From BOG-908 sp965198825 (GTDB taxonomy: Bacteria > Pseudomonadota > Alphaproteobacteria > Acetobacterales > Acetobacteraceae): a stretch of 64,000 nucleotides of DNA. The notes beneath the pieces were generated by a model. That model was not told the DNA's origin and did not search any database. It worked only from the letters and a program-made list of their open reading frames with translations. Shown here piece after piece: positions 44,863 to 53,588 of this stretch. Where the stretch lies: the NCBI GenBank assembly GCA_965198825.1, contig CBDAQB010000001.1, positions 372,001-436,000 of the forward strand. Reading direction: 5' to 3'. Positions within the stretch are counted from its first letter, which is position 1. Every line of letters starts with the position of its first letter. Made by a program: the position numbers and the translations under genes.

Positions 44863-44883
44863 CTATATGCCTGCAAGGTATAG
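44863..44883. promoter_or_regulatory. LysR operator, perfect CTATA-N11-TATAG
   Basis: CTATA (44863-44867), 11 bases, then TATAG (44879-44883), eight bases before the LysR start. It is the textbook T-N11-A form. It probably mediates autoregulation and control of the SDR gene, whose start lies 115 bases away. Confidence 0.68.
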
Positions 44884-44891
44884 GGTCGGCT

Positions 44892-45800
44892 ATGGAGTTG
44901 AGGCATCTTCGTTACTTTGTCGCGGTGGCAGAAGAGGGAAGCCTCAAGCTCGCCGCCGAGCGACGGCTGCATACCGCACAACCGTCGCTCAGTCGGCAGA
45001 TACGCGACATTGAACAGGAAGTCGGCGCGCAGCTCCTTCGGCGCAGCGCTCGCGGCGTCGAGCTCACTGCAGCCGGCTGCTCGTTCCTGGACCACGCGCG
45101 GCTGTCGCTGGCCCAGGCCGCGGCCGCCGTCGAGTCTGCGCGGCGTGTAGCGCAACCCACAAAGCCGGTGCTCTCGATCGGCTTCGTCACCGGACATGAA
45201 TTAGACTGCATCCCGGCAACGATGAATATTTTGCGGGATGACTTGCCCGACTTGGACGTGAGAATATCAAGTGGATTTTCCGTCGATCTTGCCAATGACG
45301 TCCAAAGCGGTAAGCTTGATGCCGCGTTTATACGCCGCGAACACCATCCCGATCTCTACTACAGGCTCGTGCTGACGGAGCCGCTTGTTGCGGTGCTGGG
45401 ACGTAACCATCGGCTGGCGGCCGAAAGCTCGGTGGAACCGCGGAACATGTTGGGCGAAACGTTTATCGGCATTTCTTCCGTGCCACGCATATTGCGCGGC
45501 GTTGTCAACGACTATCTTGAAGAATCAAACCTCCAGATCAGGCCGCATCTCGAGATTGACAACTTTGCGATGGCGACCTCACTGGTTTTGTCAACAAGAG
45601 GCGTTGCGCTGCTGCCGGCTTCCATCAACAGTTACCTTCCGCCGTCTATCGTGAGTAGGTCTCTCACCGGAACACAGCCTACGATTGATCTGATGCTCGC
45701 ATTTTACCCGAAGAACAAGTCGCTTCCCCTTAGAAGGTTTCTGGCGAGTTTCGGGGCATTATCTTCACAAATACAAAATAGAAGCGTGCACCCAGGTTGA
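44892..45800 (+). CDS. LysR-family transcriptional regulator
   Basis: 302 residues from the ATG at 44892 (MELRHLRYFVAVAEEGS). The helix-turn-helix (AAERRLHTAQPSLSRQIRDIE) and an effector domain from about 90 (LSIGFVTGHELDCIP) fit the branch with MELRHLRYF starts, often regulators of aromatic or efflux genes. It overlaps no other gene and reads away from the SDR gene. Confidence 0.9.
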   Translation: MELRHLRYFVAVAEEGSLKLAAERRLHTAQPSLSRQIRDIEQEVGAQLLRRSARGVELTAAGCSFLDHARLSLAQAAAAVESARRVAQPTKPVLSIGFVTGHELDCIPATMNILRDDLPDLDVRISSGFSVDLANDVQSGKLDAAFIRREHHPDLYYRLVLTEPLVAVLGRNHRLAAESSVEPRNMLGETFIGISSVPRILRGVVNDYLEESNLQIRPHLEIDNFAMATSLVLSTRGVALLPASINSYLPPSIVSRSLTGTQPTIDLMLAFYPKNKSLPLRRFLASFGALSSQIQNRSVHPG

Positions 45801-46159
45801 ATTGGCTTCGGTTATAGGCTGTCGCATGTGTGCTGCAGATCGACGAGCTTTGAAACCGGTGAAAGGTCCTTTGCGAAAGTCCGCTTCCTCTATCTACCGC
45901 TCCGAAGCGGGGCAATTGCTTCCGGCCACGACTTGCCGGCGGCTTTGCGCTAATCTTGGTCACTCAGCAAACTCCCCAGGCGAACTAAAAGCGGACGCTG
46001 CTGCGAGATGCAGCTATGACTAGGTTGGGTAAATTGCGGACAGTCTTCTTTGTGGCGTCCCCAATTGAAGCGGACATCGGTCGCGCGGCGCAGGCAAAGT
46101 CGGTCCGGCACAGCGGACCGTCCTTCTGTCTGCAATATAGCTCCGGCCGCTGGAACCTT
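45801..46159. other. 360-base region between converging genes
   Basis: It separates the stops of the LysR and TehA-like genes. No credible frame. No strong terminator was identified by eye. Confidence 0.35.
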
Positions 46160-47152
46160 TCAGGTGCTCAACGTCCGAAGTTCTCCTCTGGAGACCCCAA
46201 ACAGGGTGCGGCCAAACAGCGCGGCTATGACCAGCGTTGCCAAGGCGAGCAGCGCGAGGGCAATCACGTCCGTCAACAGGCCAGGTCGGGCTGCGGCGAA
46301 GCGCAGCGTGGCGATGCTGCTGGCCGCCAGCGGAAAGCTGACCGCCCACCAGGAGACGCGGAACGGGCAGCAAGACGGCAGGTTCCGCAGTTGACCAATC
46401 AGCACAGCCAGAATGAAAAGCATCAGCATGTAAAGCGCTTCCGCAAACAAATCGGTCTGGCCAGCAGTGACAGTGTAGGTCGAATACCCGACGGCGAACG
46501 GCGCGACCAGAATGAGCAGCGTCGGTTTGAGCGCATCCGGCATTGGCGGTTCAAAAACCAATCGCGAAAAAATAAGTGTGAAGAGCGGCACGGCGAAGAA
46601 CAGGCCAACTGCTAATGTAAAGACCATCAGCTCCTGCATGGATGGGAAACCGAGGGCCGGGAGGGCAAGCGGGACGTCCAACAAGCCGACGACCGGGATG
46701 ATCCAAGCGGGCGTCGCATGGGCGACCTGCTGACGATCGCTCATCCAACGGCTTACGATCAGCCAGGCGAAAAGAACCATTCCGACGGCGCCAAGCACCC
46801 AAAGCACTTGCGCCAAGCGACGACAGAACGGCTCCAGTACGATCGGCAACAGCAGCAGGCTGATCAGGACCGTACCGAAGAGATTGCCGGCGATCGGATG
46901 GCGGAACTCGGCGCGAACCGAGTCGAAAGCTGTCACGAGCTTGACGGAGTAGCCGGCCAGTAACAGGACGAAGGCGACCGCCGCAATGCCGCCAATGCCC
47001 AGCGCGATACCTCCGGGAAAGCCGTAGCGAATGGCGGCGAGCCGCCAGGCCACAGACAGACCCGTCAAGCCGATGACGGAGCCGAAAAGCCCGATTGGCA
47101 GGTAGTCGAGCAATGGCCTGCCTGGCGCTACGAGAGCTAGCGACTCGCTCAT
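46160..47152 (-). CDS. TDT/SLAC1-family transporter (TehA-like)
   Basis: 330 residues with about ten transmembrane helices (for example IGLFGSVIGLTGLSVAW and VFTLAVGLFFAVPLFTLIF), as in the tellurite-resistance/dicarboxylate transporter or SLAC1 anion-channel family. Each helix pair shows the proline- and glycine-rich kinks of TehA. Substrate not predictable; E. coli TehA conducts anions. It is the third gene in a leftward operon with overlapping starts (47149-47152). Confidence 0.85.
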   Translation of the reverse strand: MSESLALVAPGRPLLDYLPIGLFGSVIGLTGLSVAWRLAAIRYGFPGGIALGIGGIAAVAFVLLLAGYSVKLVTAFDSVRAEFRHPIAGNLFGTVLISLLLLPIVLEPFCRRLAQVLWVLGAVGMVLFAWLIVSRWMSDRQQVAHATPAWIIPVVGLLDVPLALPALGFPSMQELMVFTLAVGLFFAVPLFTLIFSRLVFEPPMPDALKPTLLILVAPFAVGYSTYTVTAGQTDLFAEALYMLMLFILAVLIGQLRNLPSCCPFRVSWWAVSFPLAASSIATLRFAAARPGLLTDVIALALLALATLVIAALFGRTLFGVSRGELRTLST

Positions 47153-47538
47153 GACGCCACCGCGTCGACAAGGATCTGTTGCGCCGGGTCGAGCTTGCTG
47201 GCGAGCGGCTCAGGCACGCCAGCTCCTCGAAGAATAGCCTCGATCGGGTGAAACGCGATTGCTGTCTGGTCGTCGTCCCGCACGCGGATGAGCACGCGCA
47301 GGGGAAGGTCGAGCGCGGCCAAAGGGGCAGCGAGCATGATCGGCGTGCCACCTTTCGGATGCCCGTAGGTGAGCACCGTCGTGGGCGGCATCTTCAGTCC
47401 GACCTCTTGCGCGCCCGCGCGGTGATCGATGCGACTGAAGAGGATCAGTCCGGCTTGCGCGATCGCCGCCACCAAGTGCTCGAGCGTCGTCTCAAACGAG
47501 TGCGCCGACAGTGTCTCTTGGATATCTGCGTTTTTCAT
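47149..47538 (-). CDS. DUF302 protein
   Basis: 129 residues of the DUF302 fold: SFETTLEHLVAAIAQAGLILFSRIDH, GLKMPPTTVLTYGHPKGGTPIM, then LDLPLRVLIRVRDDDQTAIAF. The family is common, small and unsolved in function, often next to redox or metal genes. It overlaps both neighbours by 4 bases, showing tight translational coupling with the dehydrogenase before it and the channel after it. Confidence 0.88.
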   Translation of the reverse strand: MKNADIQETLSAHSFETTLEHLVAAIAQAGLILFSRIDHRAGAQEVGLKMPPTTVLTYGHPKGGTPIMLAAPLAALDLPLRVLIRVRDDDQTAIAFHPIEAILRGAGVPEPLASKLDPAQQILVDAVAS

Positions 47539-48545
47539 GATCCGTGTCCCTCCTCGATCTCGATCGACAGCTTGCCACGCGCCTGACCCTTAGCGATCAG
47601 GCGATAAGCGTCGGCAACTTCGTCCAGCGTGAAGCGCCGCGGATCCAGCGACGGCGACAACCAACCAGCCTCGGCCATGCGCCTCGCCTCGGACAGGATG
47701 TCGCCATGATGCGCTCGGCCGTCGCCCGTAAGCAGCGGCAAGAGGGTGAAGACGCCCGAATAGCTGGCTGCGCGGAACGACAGCGGCGCAAGCGCGTGCA
47801 TGCCCCAGCCGAGCGCACTCGCTACGTGGCCGAACCGGCGCACGGCCGCGAACCCGCCATCCAGCGCCGCGCCACCAACGGTGTCGTAGACCAGGTCAAA
47901 GCCGTGACCACCGGTCAGGCGCGTCACTAATGCCTCTACTTTCTCGGTGCGATCGACGAAGCCGGCCCCCAACGCCTCGATCACCTGCCGGCTCGATGCC
48001 GATCCGGTCGCGAATACGTCAGCGCCGCGTAAGCGGGCGATCTGGATCGCCATCTGGCCGACGCCACCCGCTCCGCCCAGAACCAGCACGGTCTGACCCG
48101 CCCGCACCGCCATGCGGTCGACCAGGCCTTCCCAGGCGGTGATGAAGACGAGGGGGACGACGCTTGCCTCTCGCATACTGAAATTGGCTGGTTTTAGCGC
48201 CAAGAGGTCCGCGTCTACGGCGGCATATTCGGCGAGTGAACCCTGATGCCCACCCACGCCCCCGGTCATGCCGAAGACTTCGTCACCGGGCTGCAGCCGC
48301 GTCACGCCTGGGCCTGTTGCCACGACTGTGCCGGCCATGTCGATGCCGAGAACCGCCGGCAACTTTTGCCGCGCGTGCTCCGCAACGCCCTCGCGGATTT
48401 TCAAGTCGAGCGGGTTCACGCCGCTCGCCGCCACCCGAATCAGCGCTTCGCCGGCGCCTGCGATCGGCCGAGGGACGGTGACGCGCCGAAACGGCGCGCC
48501 GTGTGTCTCAAGAAGCGCGGCTTGCATCGTGAGCCGACTAATCAT
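47535..48545 (-). CDS. Zinc-independent MDR quinone oxidoreductase-like dehydrogenase
   Basis: 336 residues from the ATG at 48545, eight bases after AGGAG; ATG codons at 48551 and further up are less well placed. Medium-chain dehydrogenase: GVNPLDLKIREG, GIDMAGTVVATGPGV, GDEVFGMTGG and the NAD(P)-binding VLVLGGAGGVGQMAIQIAR. Zinc ligands of true alcohol dehydrogenases are absent, as in quinone oxidoreductases (QOR/zeta-crystallin type). First gene of the operon with DUF302 and the TehA-like channel, divergent from a LysR gene. Confidence 0.87.
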   Translation of the reverse strand: MISRLTMQAALLETHGAPFRRVTVPRPIAGAGEALIRVAASGVNPLDLKIREGVAEHARQKLPAVLGIDMAGTVVATGPGVTRLQPGDEVFGMTGGVGGHQGSLAEYAAVDADLLALKPANFSMREASVVPLVFITAWEGLVDRMAVRAGQTVLVLGGAGGVGQMAIQIARLRGADVFATGSASSRQVIEALGAGFVDRTEKVEALVTRLTGGHGFDLVYDTVGGAALDGGFAAVRRFGHVASALGWGMHALAPLSFRAASYSGVFTLLPLLTGDGRAHHGDILSEARRMAEAGWLSPSLDPRRFTLDEVADAYRLIAKGQARGKLSIEIEEGHGS

Positions 48546-48647
48546 TGCCATCACTCCTGTTGACGGCCTCAACATCGTCCCTGCCAATCTGCATGGCGAT
48601 CATCAATGATGCACGAAGTTCATGCAGTTCTGTTTGGGTGACCCATC

Positions 48648-49502
48648 ATGCTGGAGTGGAGCGATCTTCGAGTCTTTCTGGCGATTGCGCGCGAAGGAAC
48701 ACTCGTGGCTGCCGGCCGAAAACTCGGCCAAACGCAACCGACCATGGGGCGGCGCTTGCGCGCCCTGGAAGCGGCCGTTGGACAGACGCTCTTTCACCGC
48801 ACAGGCGAGGGGTTTGTGCTGACCGGCGAGGGCCTCTCAGTACTCGGCCATGCAGAGCGCATGGAGGAGGAAGTGTTGGCGTTCCAGCGCCTGCTGGCCG
48901 GTCAGGAGGCACAGCTGCGAGGCATGTTGCGCCTGTCCTCGTCGGATTGGTTTGGCACTTACATGCTGGCGCCCGTGCTGGCCGAGTTCGGCCGCCGGCA
49001 CCCACTTGTCTGCATCGAGTTGCTGACCGACGCCCGCCTTTACAGCCTGCCTCGACGAGAGGCGGACATGGTCTTCCGAATCAAGCCGTTTGACGAACCA
49101 GAGGTCATTTCGCGGCGACTTATGCACATCCCATACGCGCTTTATGGCCTCGCGGGGAGCGACAAGCCGAGTCTTGGAGACGGAACCGGCGCGCGCGTGA
49201 TTACGATGAACGTAGACTTCTCCGAGATGCCGGACGCGGCCTGGCTGAAGCGCCTGTTGCCTAAGGCGACCATCGCCCATCGCAGCAACAACAGAGAGGT
49301 CCAGGCCAAACTATGCTCCAGCGGCGCAGGTTTTGCGGTTCTGCCGTGCCCGCTCGGCGACGTAACGCCCAATATCGTTGCTCTCAACATCGACGAACCG
49401 CCACCTGGTCGGGACACGTTCGTCGGCTATCACCGTGACTCGCGACGACTGGCACGAATGCGGGAGTTGCTGAACTTGGTAAGCGAGAGGCTCGCTAACT
49501 AA
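48648..49502 (+). CDS. LysR-family transcriptional regulator
   Basis: 284 residues starting MLEWSDLRVFLAIAREG, with the helix-turn-helix AAGRKLGQTQPTMGRRLRALE and an effector domain from about 90. The W-S-D-L-R-V-F start is typical of a subfamily that faces quinone oxidoreductase or SDR genes. It is divergent from the QOR-like, DUF302 and TehA-like operon. ATCAT-CA-ATGAT at 48599-48610 in the intergenic region is a possible binding element. Confidence 0.88.
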   Translation: MLEWSDLRVFLAIAREGTLVAAGRKLGQTQPTMGRRLRALEAAVGQTLFHRTGEGFVLTGEGLSVLGHAERMEEEVLAFQRLLAGQEAQLRGMLRLSSSDWFGTYMLAPVLAEFGRRHPLVCIELLTDARLYSLPRREADMVFRIKPFDEPEVISRRLMHIPYALYGLAGSDKPSLGDGTGARVITMNVDFSEMPDAAWLKRLLPKATIAHRSNNREVQAKLCSSGAGFAVLPCPLGDVTPNIVALNIDEPPPGRDTFVGYHRDSRRLARMRELLNLVSERLAN

Positions 49503-50059
49503 GGAGCTTGCCATCTGTAATGACCGCAAAGGCGATGTCTGCCTCTTCAGTGGAACTGATATCGGCCAAGGGCGAAATTGACGCACAAACGTCTGCTCCC
49601 GGCACAGCCTGCTTTGAACGCACATCGCATAATTGCGTCGTGAAACGACGAGAGGCCGTCTTTGGTGAATGGCAGCTTTCCTTCTTGGCCGCGATGAAGC
49701 GATTTGTCCGTTTTTGGTTAGCTGCAGACACCTCGCGGGAACGCGTTGTTGAATTTTGCAAGCAGCATTAGAGCAGGTTACCTTTTGCACTCGCTTCACC
49801 ACATGTGCGAGAAAGACGTCGGCGCGGCGACGCGAGGCCCCCGCTGACAGACGACGTCACCATGGAAGTAGGCCGAAAGAGTCTCGCGTTGGCGACGCCA
49901 GCGGAATTGGCAAACCGGTAGTGGCGGCGCAGTTTGGAAAACGTCTTTGTGCAGCGAGGCATCGCGCCGATTTGTCCATGTTCGGGCATAGACCTTGACC
50001 AACGCAGAAACCCGCTCCGCAAGCCGTCGTTGCCGGGCTTGCCGAAGAGGACGCAAGCT
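49503..50059. other. 560-base region before the SDR gene
   Basis: It contains promoter space for the SDR gene. Frames on the plus strand are short and unsupported; minus-strand frames continue as an antisense shadow of the SDR gene. Confidence 0.35.
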
Positions 50060-51133
50060 ATGGACGATAACAAGATCGAAGGAACGCAAGGAGCGCTTGC
50101 CGGGATGCACGATCCGCTGCGCAGAAAACTCATCATGGGTGCCGGGCTGGTTGCCGGTGCCGCTTACGCGGGAGGAGCGGCCGCGCAAAGCCGGACGGAC
50201 ACCGAGCCACGTGAGCTGGACGGCGCGAAGATGCCTGAGCCTCCCGCGGATAGAAGCGCCGGACCAGTGCGGCCGGGCCGCGGCTCGATCCTGACGGGCA
50301 AGGTAGCCGTCGTGACCGGCGCCGCCCGCGGCATCGGGCGGGCGATCGCCGTGGAGATGGCGGCCAACGGGGCGGATGTCGTCGCCATCGATATCGCGGG
50401 GGCGGTAAGCCCCGCCTCGAACGCCAAACCCGCCACTCCCGAGGATCTGACCGAGACGCTTCGGCAGATCAAGGCCTATGGCCGTCGTGGTGACATCATC
50501 CGTGCGGACATCCGGAACATCGGAGCTTTGCGGGCGGCGGCCGACAGGATCGATCGAGAGTATGGCAAAATAGACATCGTGGTCGCCGACGCCGCGATCC
50601 AGCGTTGGAAGCCGCTCCTGGAGATGGAGGATAGCGACTGGTTCGACGTGATCGAGAACAACCTGAACGGCACCGCGAACACTATCCGCGCCTTCGCGCC
50701 GAAGATGGTTCCACGCAAATACGGCAGGATCATCGTGCTCTCCTCGATGCAGGGCAAGCACGGGACCAAGGACGCCGCGAGCTACTCGGCGTCGAAATGG
50801 GGAATACTCGGGCTGATGAAGTCGGCGGCCATGGAGTTCGGTCAGTATGGCATCACCGTCAACGCGCTCATCCCGGGCTTGGTGGACACCCCGCTGACCC
50901 GCTACGAGAAACGGCTCAGCGAAAGCATGGCGGAAACCGGCCGAAAGCCCGAGGCTGACCCGATGCCACAGGAAGCATGGGACGTGCGGGCACCGACGGT
51001 TCCGCTCAAGGTCGGTTGGCTGCAACCCGACGACATCTCTCCAGCCGCCGTGTTCCTGGCATCCGATGCCGCGGCGATGGTGACCGGAGCCGAATACGAG
51101 GTGACCGGAGGCGACAGCGCGAAGGACATCTAA
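50060..51133 (+). CDS. SDR family oxidoreductase with a Tat-like leader
   Basis: 357 residues from the ATG at 50060 (MDDNKIEGTQ). The leader has twin arginines at 21-22 (DPLRRKLIMGAG), a hydrophobic stretch and an AAA-type cleavage region near 42, as in Tat signals. The SDR domain follows: KVAVVTGAARGIG, a long insertion around 115-130, IDIVVADAAIQRW (NAG replaced by DAA), catalytic SYSASKWG and a GAEYEVTGG end. It resembles the longer SDRs of the mycofactocin-dependent type in length and insert, but no mycofactocin genes are here. Export of a folded, cofactor-bound enzyme to the periplasm is inferred. Confidence 0.78.
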   Translation: MDDNKIEGTQGALAGMHDPLRRKLIMGAGLVAGAAYAGGAAAQSRTDTEPRELDGAKMPEPPADRSAGPVRPGRGSILTGKVAVVTGAARGIGRAIAVEMAANGADVVAIDIAGAVSPASNAKPATPEDLTETLRQIKAYGRRGDIIRADIRNIGALRAAADRIDREYGKIDIVVADAAIQRWKPLLEMEDSDWFDVIENNLNGTANTIRAFAPKMVPRKYGRIIVLSSMQGKHGTKDAASYSASKWGILGLMKSAAMEFGQYGITVNALIPGLVDTPLTRYEKRLSESMAETGRKPEADPMPQEAWDVRAPTVPLKVGWLQPDDISPAAVFLASDAAAMVTGAEYEVTGGDSAKDI

Positions 51134-51220
51134 GGTGATGCGGTTGCGCGACGCGTTCGGATCGGGCCGCTGCGCGAGGTCCTGGCTTTCGCTTGCTCTC
51201 CACGTGGACGAGCGTTCCCG

Positions 51221-51491
51221 GTGACCGAGGCTTTCGGCCTCCCCCTCGATATCGAGCCCATGGAGGCCAAGTCCGTCGACGGTTTGCCGAAATCGGCTGA
51301 CTGGCAGTACGAACCGAAATGGGACGGGTTCCGGTGCCTGGCTTATCGAGCGGGTGATAGGGTCGAGCTCCAAGCGAAATCCGGCAAGTCGCTGTCGCGC
51401 TAGTTCCCCGGAGATGGTCGAGGCCCTGAAGAAAGCGAGTGTGAACAACTTCGTCTTGGACGGGGAGTTTGTCGTCCCATCGGGCGACACC
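51221..51491 (+). pseudogene. ATP-dependent DNA ligase (LigD/LigC-like) N-terminal fragment
   Basis: It reads from a GTG: LDIEPMEAKSVDGLP, WQYEPKWDGFRCLAY (motif I with the adenylated Lys), VELQAKSGKSLSR, then a TAG where Tyr is expected (51401-51403) and an extra C just after it. In the next frame it goes on as PEMVEALKKASVNNFVLDGEFVVP until 51491. There it stops abruptly against an EAL-domain fragment. About 95 of the roughly 300-350 residues of the ligase core are present, so it is non-functional. Confidence 0.8.
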
Positions 51492-51789
51492 CCAATTACA
51501 GTCATTGTGCAGACAGACCCGCCTGCAAAAGGGCCGTCGTGACGTGCGAAACGAGTTCCCCGGATGTAAACTGCTTGAGCTAGAGGTTCACCGCGATCCG
51601 AATAGCTTCTGGCTAGCTTGCAGCCTCTCTGCAAGCTTCCACCAGAGCCCATTGACCCAAGCGGCAAAATCCAGCCGCTTTACTCGGCGAGCGGGATGAA
51701 CTCGTCAGGAAGATGACTGTTAGCGGCGAGGGTGTTGCCAGCGTAACAGCGCCTCACACGCCCTTACCTGGCCATTCTCTAGATCGACA
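51492..51789 (-). pseudogene. EAL-domain fragment copied from a c-di-GMP enzyme
   Basis: This stretch is closely similar, base for base, to 9779-10073 inside the EAL domain of paralogue A, in the same orientation (shared run: AGCGTAACAGCGCCTCACAC). It carries point changes and small indels (for example an extra A near 51667), so it is no longer translatable. It has neither start nor end of the domain. It joins the ligase fragment on its left with no insertion sequence between. Confidence 0.85.
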
Positions 51790-51954
51790 GGTCGGCTCGG
51801 CGTATTGGGGCTACGCTACAGGACACGATGCGTATCCTAAGTGGCGCGACGCTGCAGTTGTCTGCCTCACCCGTGGCTAGCTAGGCGGTCCAGTTCGAAA
51901 CGGGTGAAAACACGCTCATGCGCGCCGACGCCGCCCATGTCACATCGCGAATGG

Positions 51955-52200
51955 TGGATTTTTGCAAGTGGTAATGCAATCGATCTTCTGGGTGTTGCCG
52001 CTACGAAACTCTCCTACTCTCAGGGCGCGCTTACTATCTTCAACGGCACCACGCAGGTCGCCAAGCTGGAGATCAAGGGTACTTACTCGGCTGCCAACTT
52101 CAAGTTTTCTTCCGACGGCCACGGCCGGATCACTTATCAACTACACCTCCAGCGACGCCGTCACAGCTCCCCGTCTTCCAATCTTCTTCCACGACCACCT
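51955..52200 (+). pseudogene. Fragment of a large secreted repeat protein
   Basis: A plus-strand frame reads FASGNAIDLLGVAATKLSYS, ALTIFNGTTQVAKLEIKGTY and SAANFKFSSDGHGR, then the frame breaks near 52130 and INYTSSDAV continues. The pattern (LDL.G..AT.LSYS.G.LT..NGT.QVA.L...GTYSAANF) is the C-terminal part of large beta-repeat surface proteins of Hyphomicrobiales. Only about 60 residues remain. Confidence 0.6.
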
Positions 52201-52532
52201 GGCATGAGGCCGCATCGTCACAGGCTTAAAACGGCTCGATAGCCACGGGCGAGAGTGGAAAGCGACACGTTGTTTGAACGCCATCGAGGCGCTCGCGTCG
52301 CCGAGCTGAATCATAAATTGCAAGGGTAGTGACACACGCACTCTCAAAGGTCGCTAAGCTTCTCACGGCTATGTCAGCGATCCCTTGAACGCGAAGGTCG
52401 ACGATGGCGTCTAGGAGGCTTTTGATTACCGACGACTGGCCAGCCGGTGCCTGTGCCGCCACGAGCGCCACCGCCTGAATGGTGGCAGATCGCCGAGGCA
52501 TCTACGCCAAGCCCCCGAGAACGGTGGGCGAG
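52201..52532. other. 330-base region before the GIY-YIG gene
   Basis: No supported gene. The frame that becomes the GIY-YIG protein is open from 52479, but similarity begins at about 52533. Confidence 0.3.
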
Positions 52533-52868
52533 ATGAAGGCGCTGCAACGATTCATTTACGTCATCGGCCCGCTCGACGGCGCCCAAAAGGTCAAACTGGC
52601 AATCAACCCGGAGGGGCGCTTGGCTAGGCTTCAGACGGGGTGCCCGCATGAGCTCGTGCTGCAAGTGGCGTTCAGACTACTGTTTGATGAAGCGCTATCA
52701 ATTGAGCGTAGGACGCACCGGCTGCTGGAACGGTGCTACGCCCGCGAGGAATGGTTCGATACTACGCCGGCGGGCGATTGCGGCGCTCAGGCGTCAACCA
52801 AGCCTCTTTCGATTGTCACTCGGACGCCGAACCGCTTTCAGCCAAAGCTCTCCCTCTATTTGCGTTAA
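52533..52868 (+). CDS. GIY-YIG (T5orf172-type) protein, altered C-terminus
   Basis: 111 residues from the ATG at 52533. It starts MKALQRFIYVIGPLDGAQKV and continues INPEGRLARLQTGCPHELVLQVAF, ERRTHRLLERCYAREEWFDTTPA, the pattern of the T5orf172/GIY-YIG family common in phage and plasmid regions. The Y-V-I-G strand and the REEWFD helix are kept, but the usual KVG.. turn reads KVKLA. After TTPA the frame seems shifted: AIAALRRQ, the expected end, lies in the next frame. So the tail is abnormal. Likely DNA-related and horizontally acquired; nuclease activity untested. Confidence 0.6.
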   Translation: MKALQRFIYVIGPLDGAQKVKLAINPEGRLARLQTGCPHELVLQVAFRLLFDEALSIERRTHRLLERCYAREEWFDTTPAGDCGAQASTKPLSIVTRTPNRFQPKLSLYLR

Positions 52869-53134
52869 AGCGCGATGCTCGGTTCTCAATGCCTAATGAG
52901 GCGCCTAGTAGGCTGCTGTGGCGAGCATGCGGACACGTTCTGAGCAGACGGTAAGTGCCCGCGTCCCATGATTATTAAGCATGTCGTCATACAAGTAAGC
53001 GAACACCCTAAAAAAGGTCTTTGTCGAGTGTTTACGATCTACGTCTAACCTCAACGTGATGCCGCGCGCTACCAAAAGCTATTTTGCTCAACGAACAACC
53101 ATTGTAGAAGCGCGCAACCTAACTTGAGGTAGTC

Positions 53135-53368
53135 GTGCTCTACTACATCGTTATCGCAACCGAAGATGGTTTGTTTCAGGACACGGAAGGCAAGATTTTC
53201 ATAGCTCTAGAAGATGCTTCCCGCGAGGCGATGTCTTGTCTTCCGGAGATCATGTCAGGCAGTGATCTAAAGTACCGGAGTAATCAGCTCAGCGCCTCAG
53301 TTCGCGATGAGACGGGCACGATCGTCTTCAAAGCGACCCTCTCCTTGACGAGTGAGACCTTGGTTTAA
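53135..53368 (+). CDS. DUF6894-like small protein
   Basis: 77 residues from a GTG preceded by TTGAGGT. LYYIVIATEDGLFQDTEGK, then ALEDASREAMSCLPEIM and SASVRDETGTIVFKATLSL follow the DUF6894 plan: aromatic first strand, D.EG turn, AxxEA helix, VRDExG..VF final hairpin. The gene precedes a co-directional Crp/Fnr gene by 220 bases, repeating the arrangement at 13191-14282. Function unknown; a stress-related or regulatory partner role is only a guess from this context. Confidence 0.68.
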   Translation: MLYYIVIATEDGLFQDTEGKIFIALEDASREAMSCLPEIMSGSDLKYRSNQLSASVRDETGTIVFKATLSLTSETLV

Positions 53369-53588
53369 GCTCGCCGGTAGCGTCGTCGTCGCCAAGCACT
53401 CCCCGACGCTCTGTCGAAGCTGGCATTTAGCTGTGCGCTACTCCTGCTTGTGATCGCAGGTGGTCTTGCAGCACTGGCTTGAAGTCCATAGATGCATTAC
53501 GTTGACCGATGGAAATAATCCAGGCGACGTAGCAACAACGTTGTGTGCAGGTCACGGCATCTAGAGATTGCCTAGAAGAATCTGAGAT

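Noticed and set aside
46016..46615. 199-codon plus-strand frame
   Set aside because: Antisense to the TehA-like gene, very Gln/Arg/Gly-rich and without family features.
49796..51667. Long minus-strand open frame of 623 codons
   Set aside because: It runs antisense to the SDR gene, the ligase fragment and the EAL fragment; the SDR strand carries all family motifs, so this is a shadow frame caused by GC-rich codon structure.
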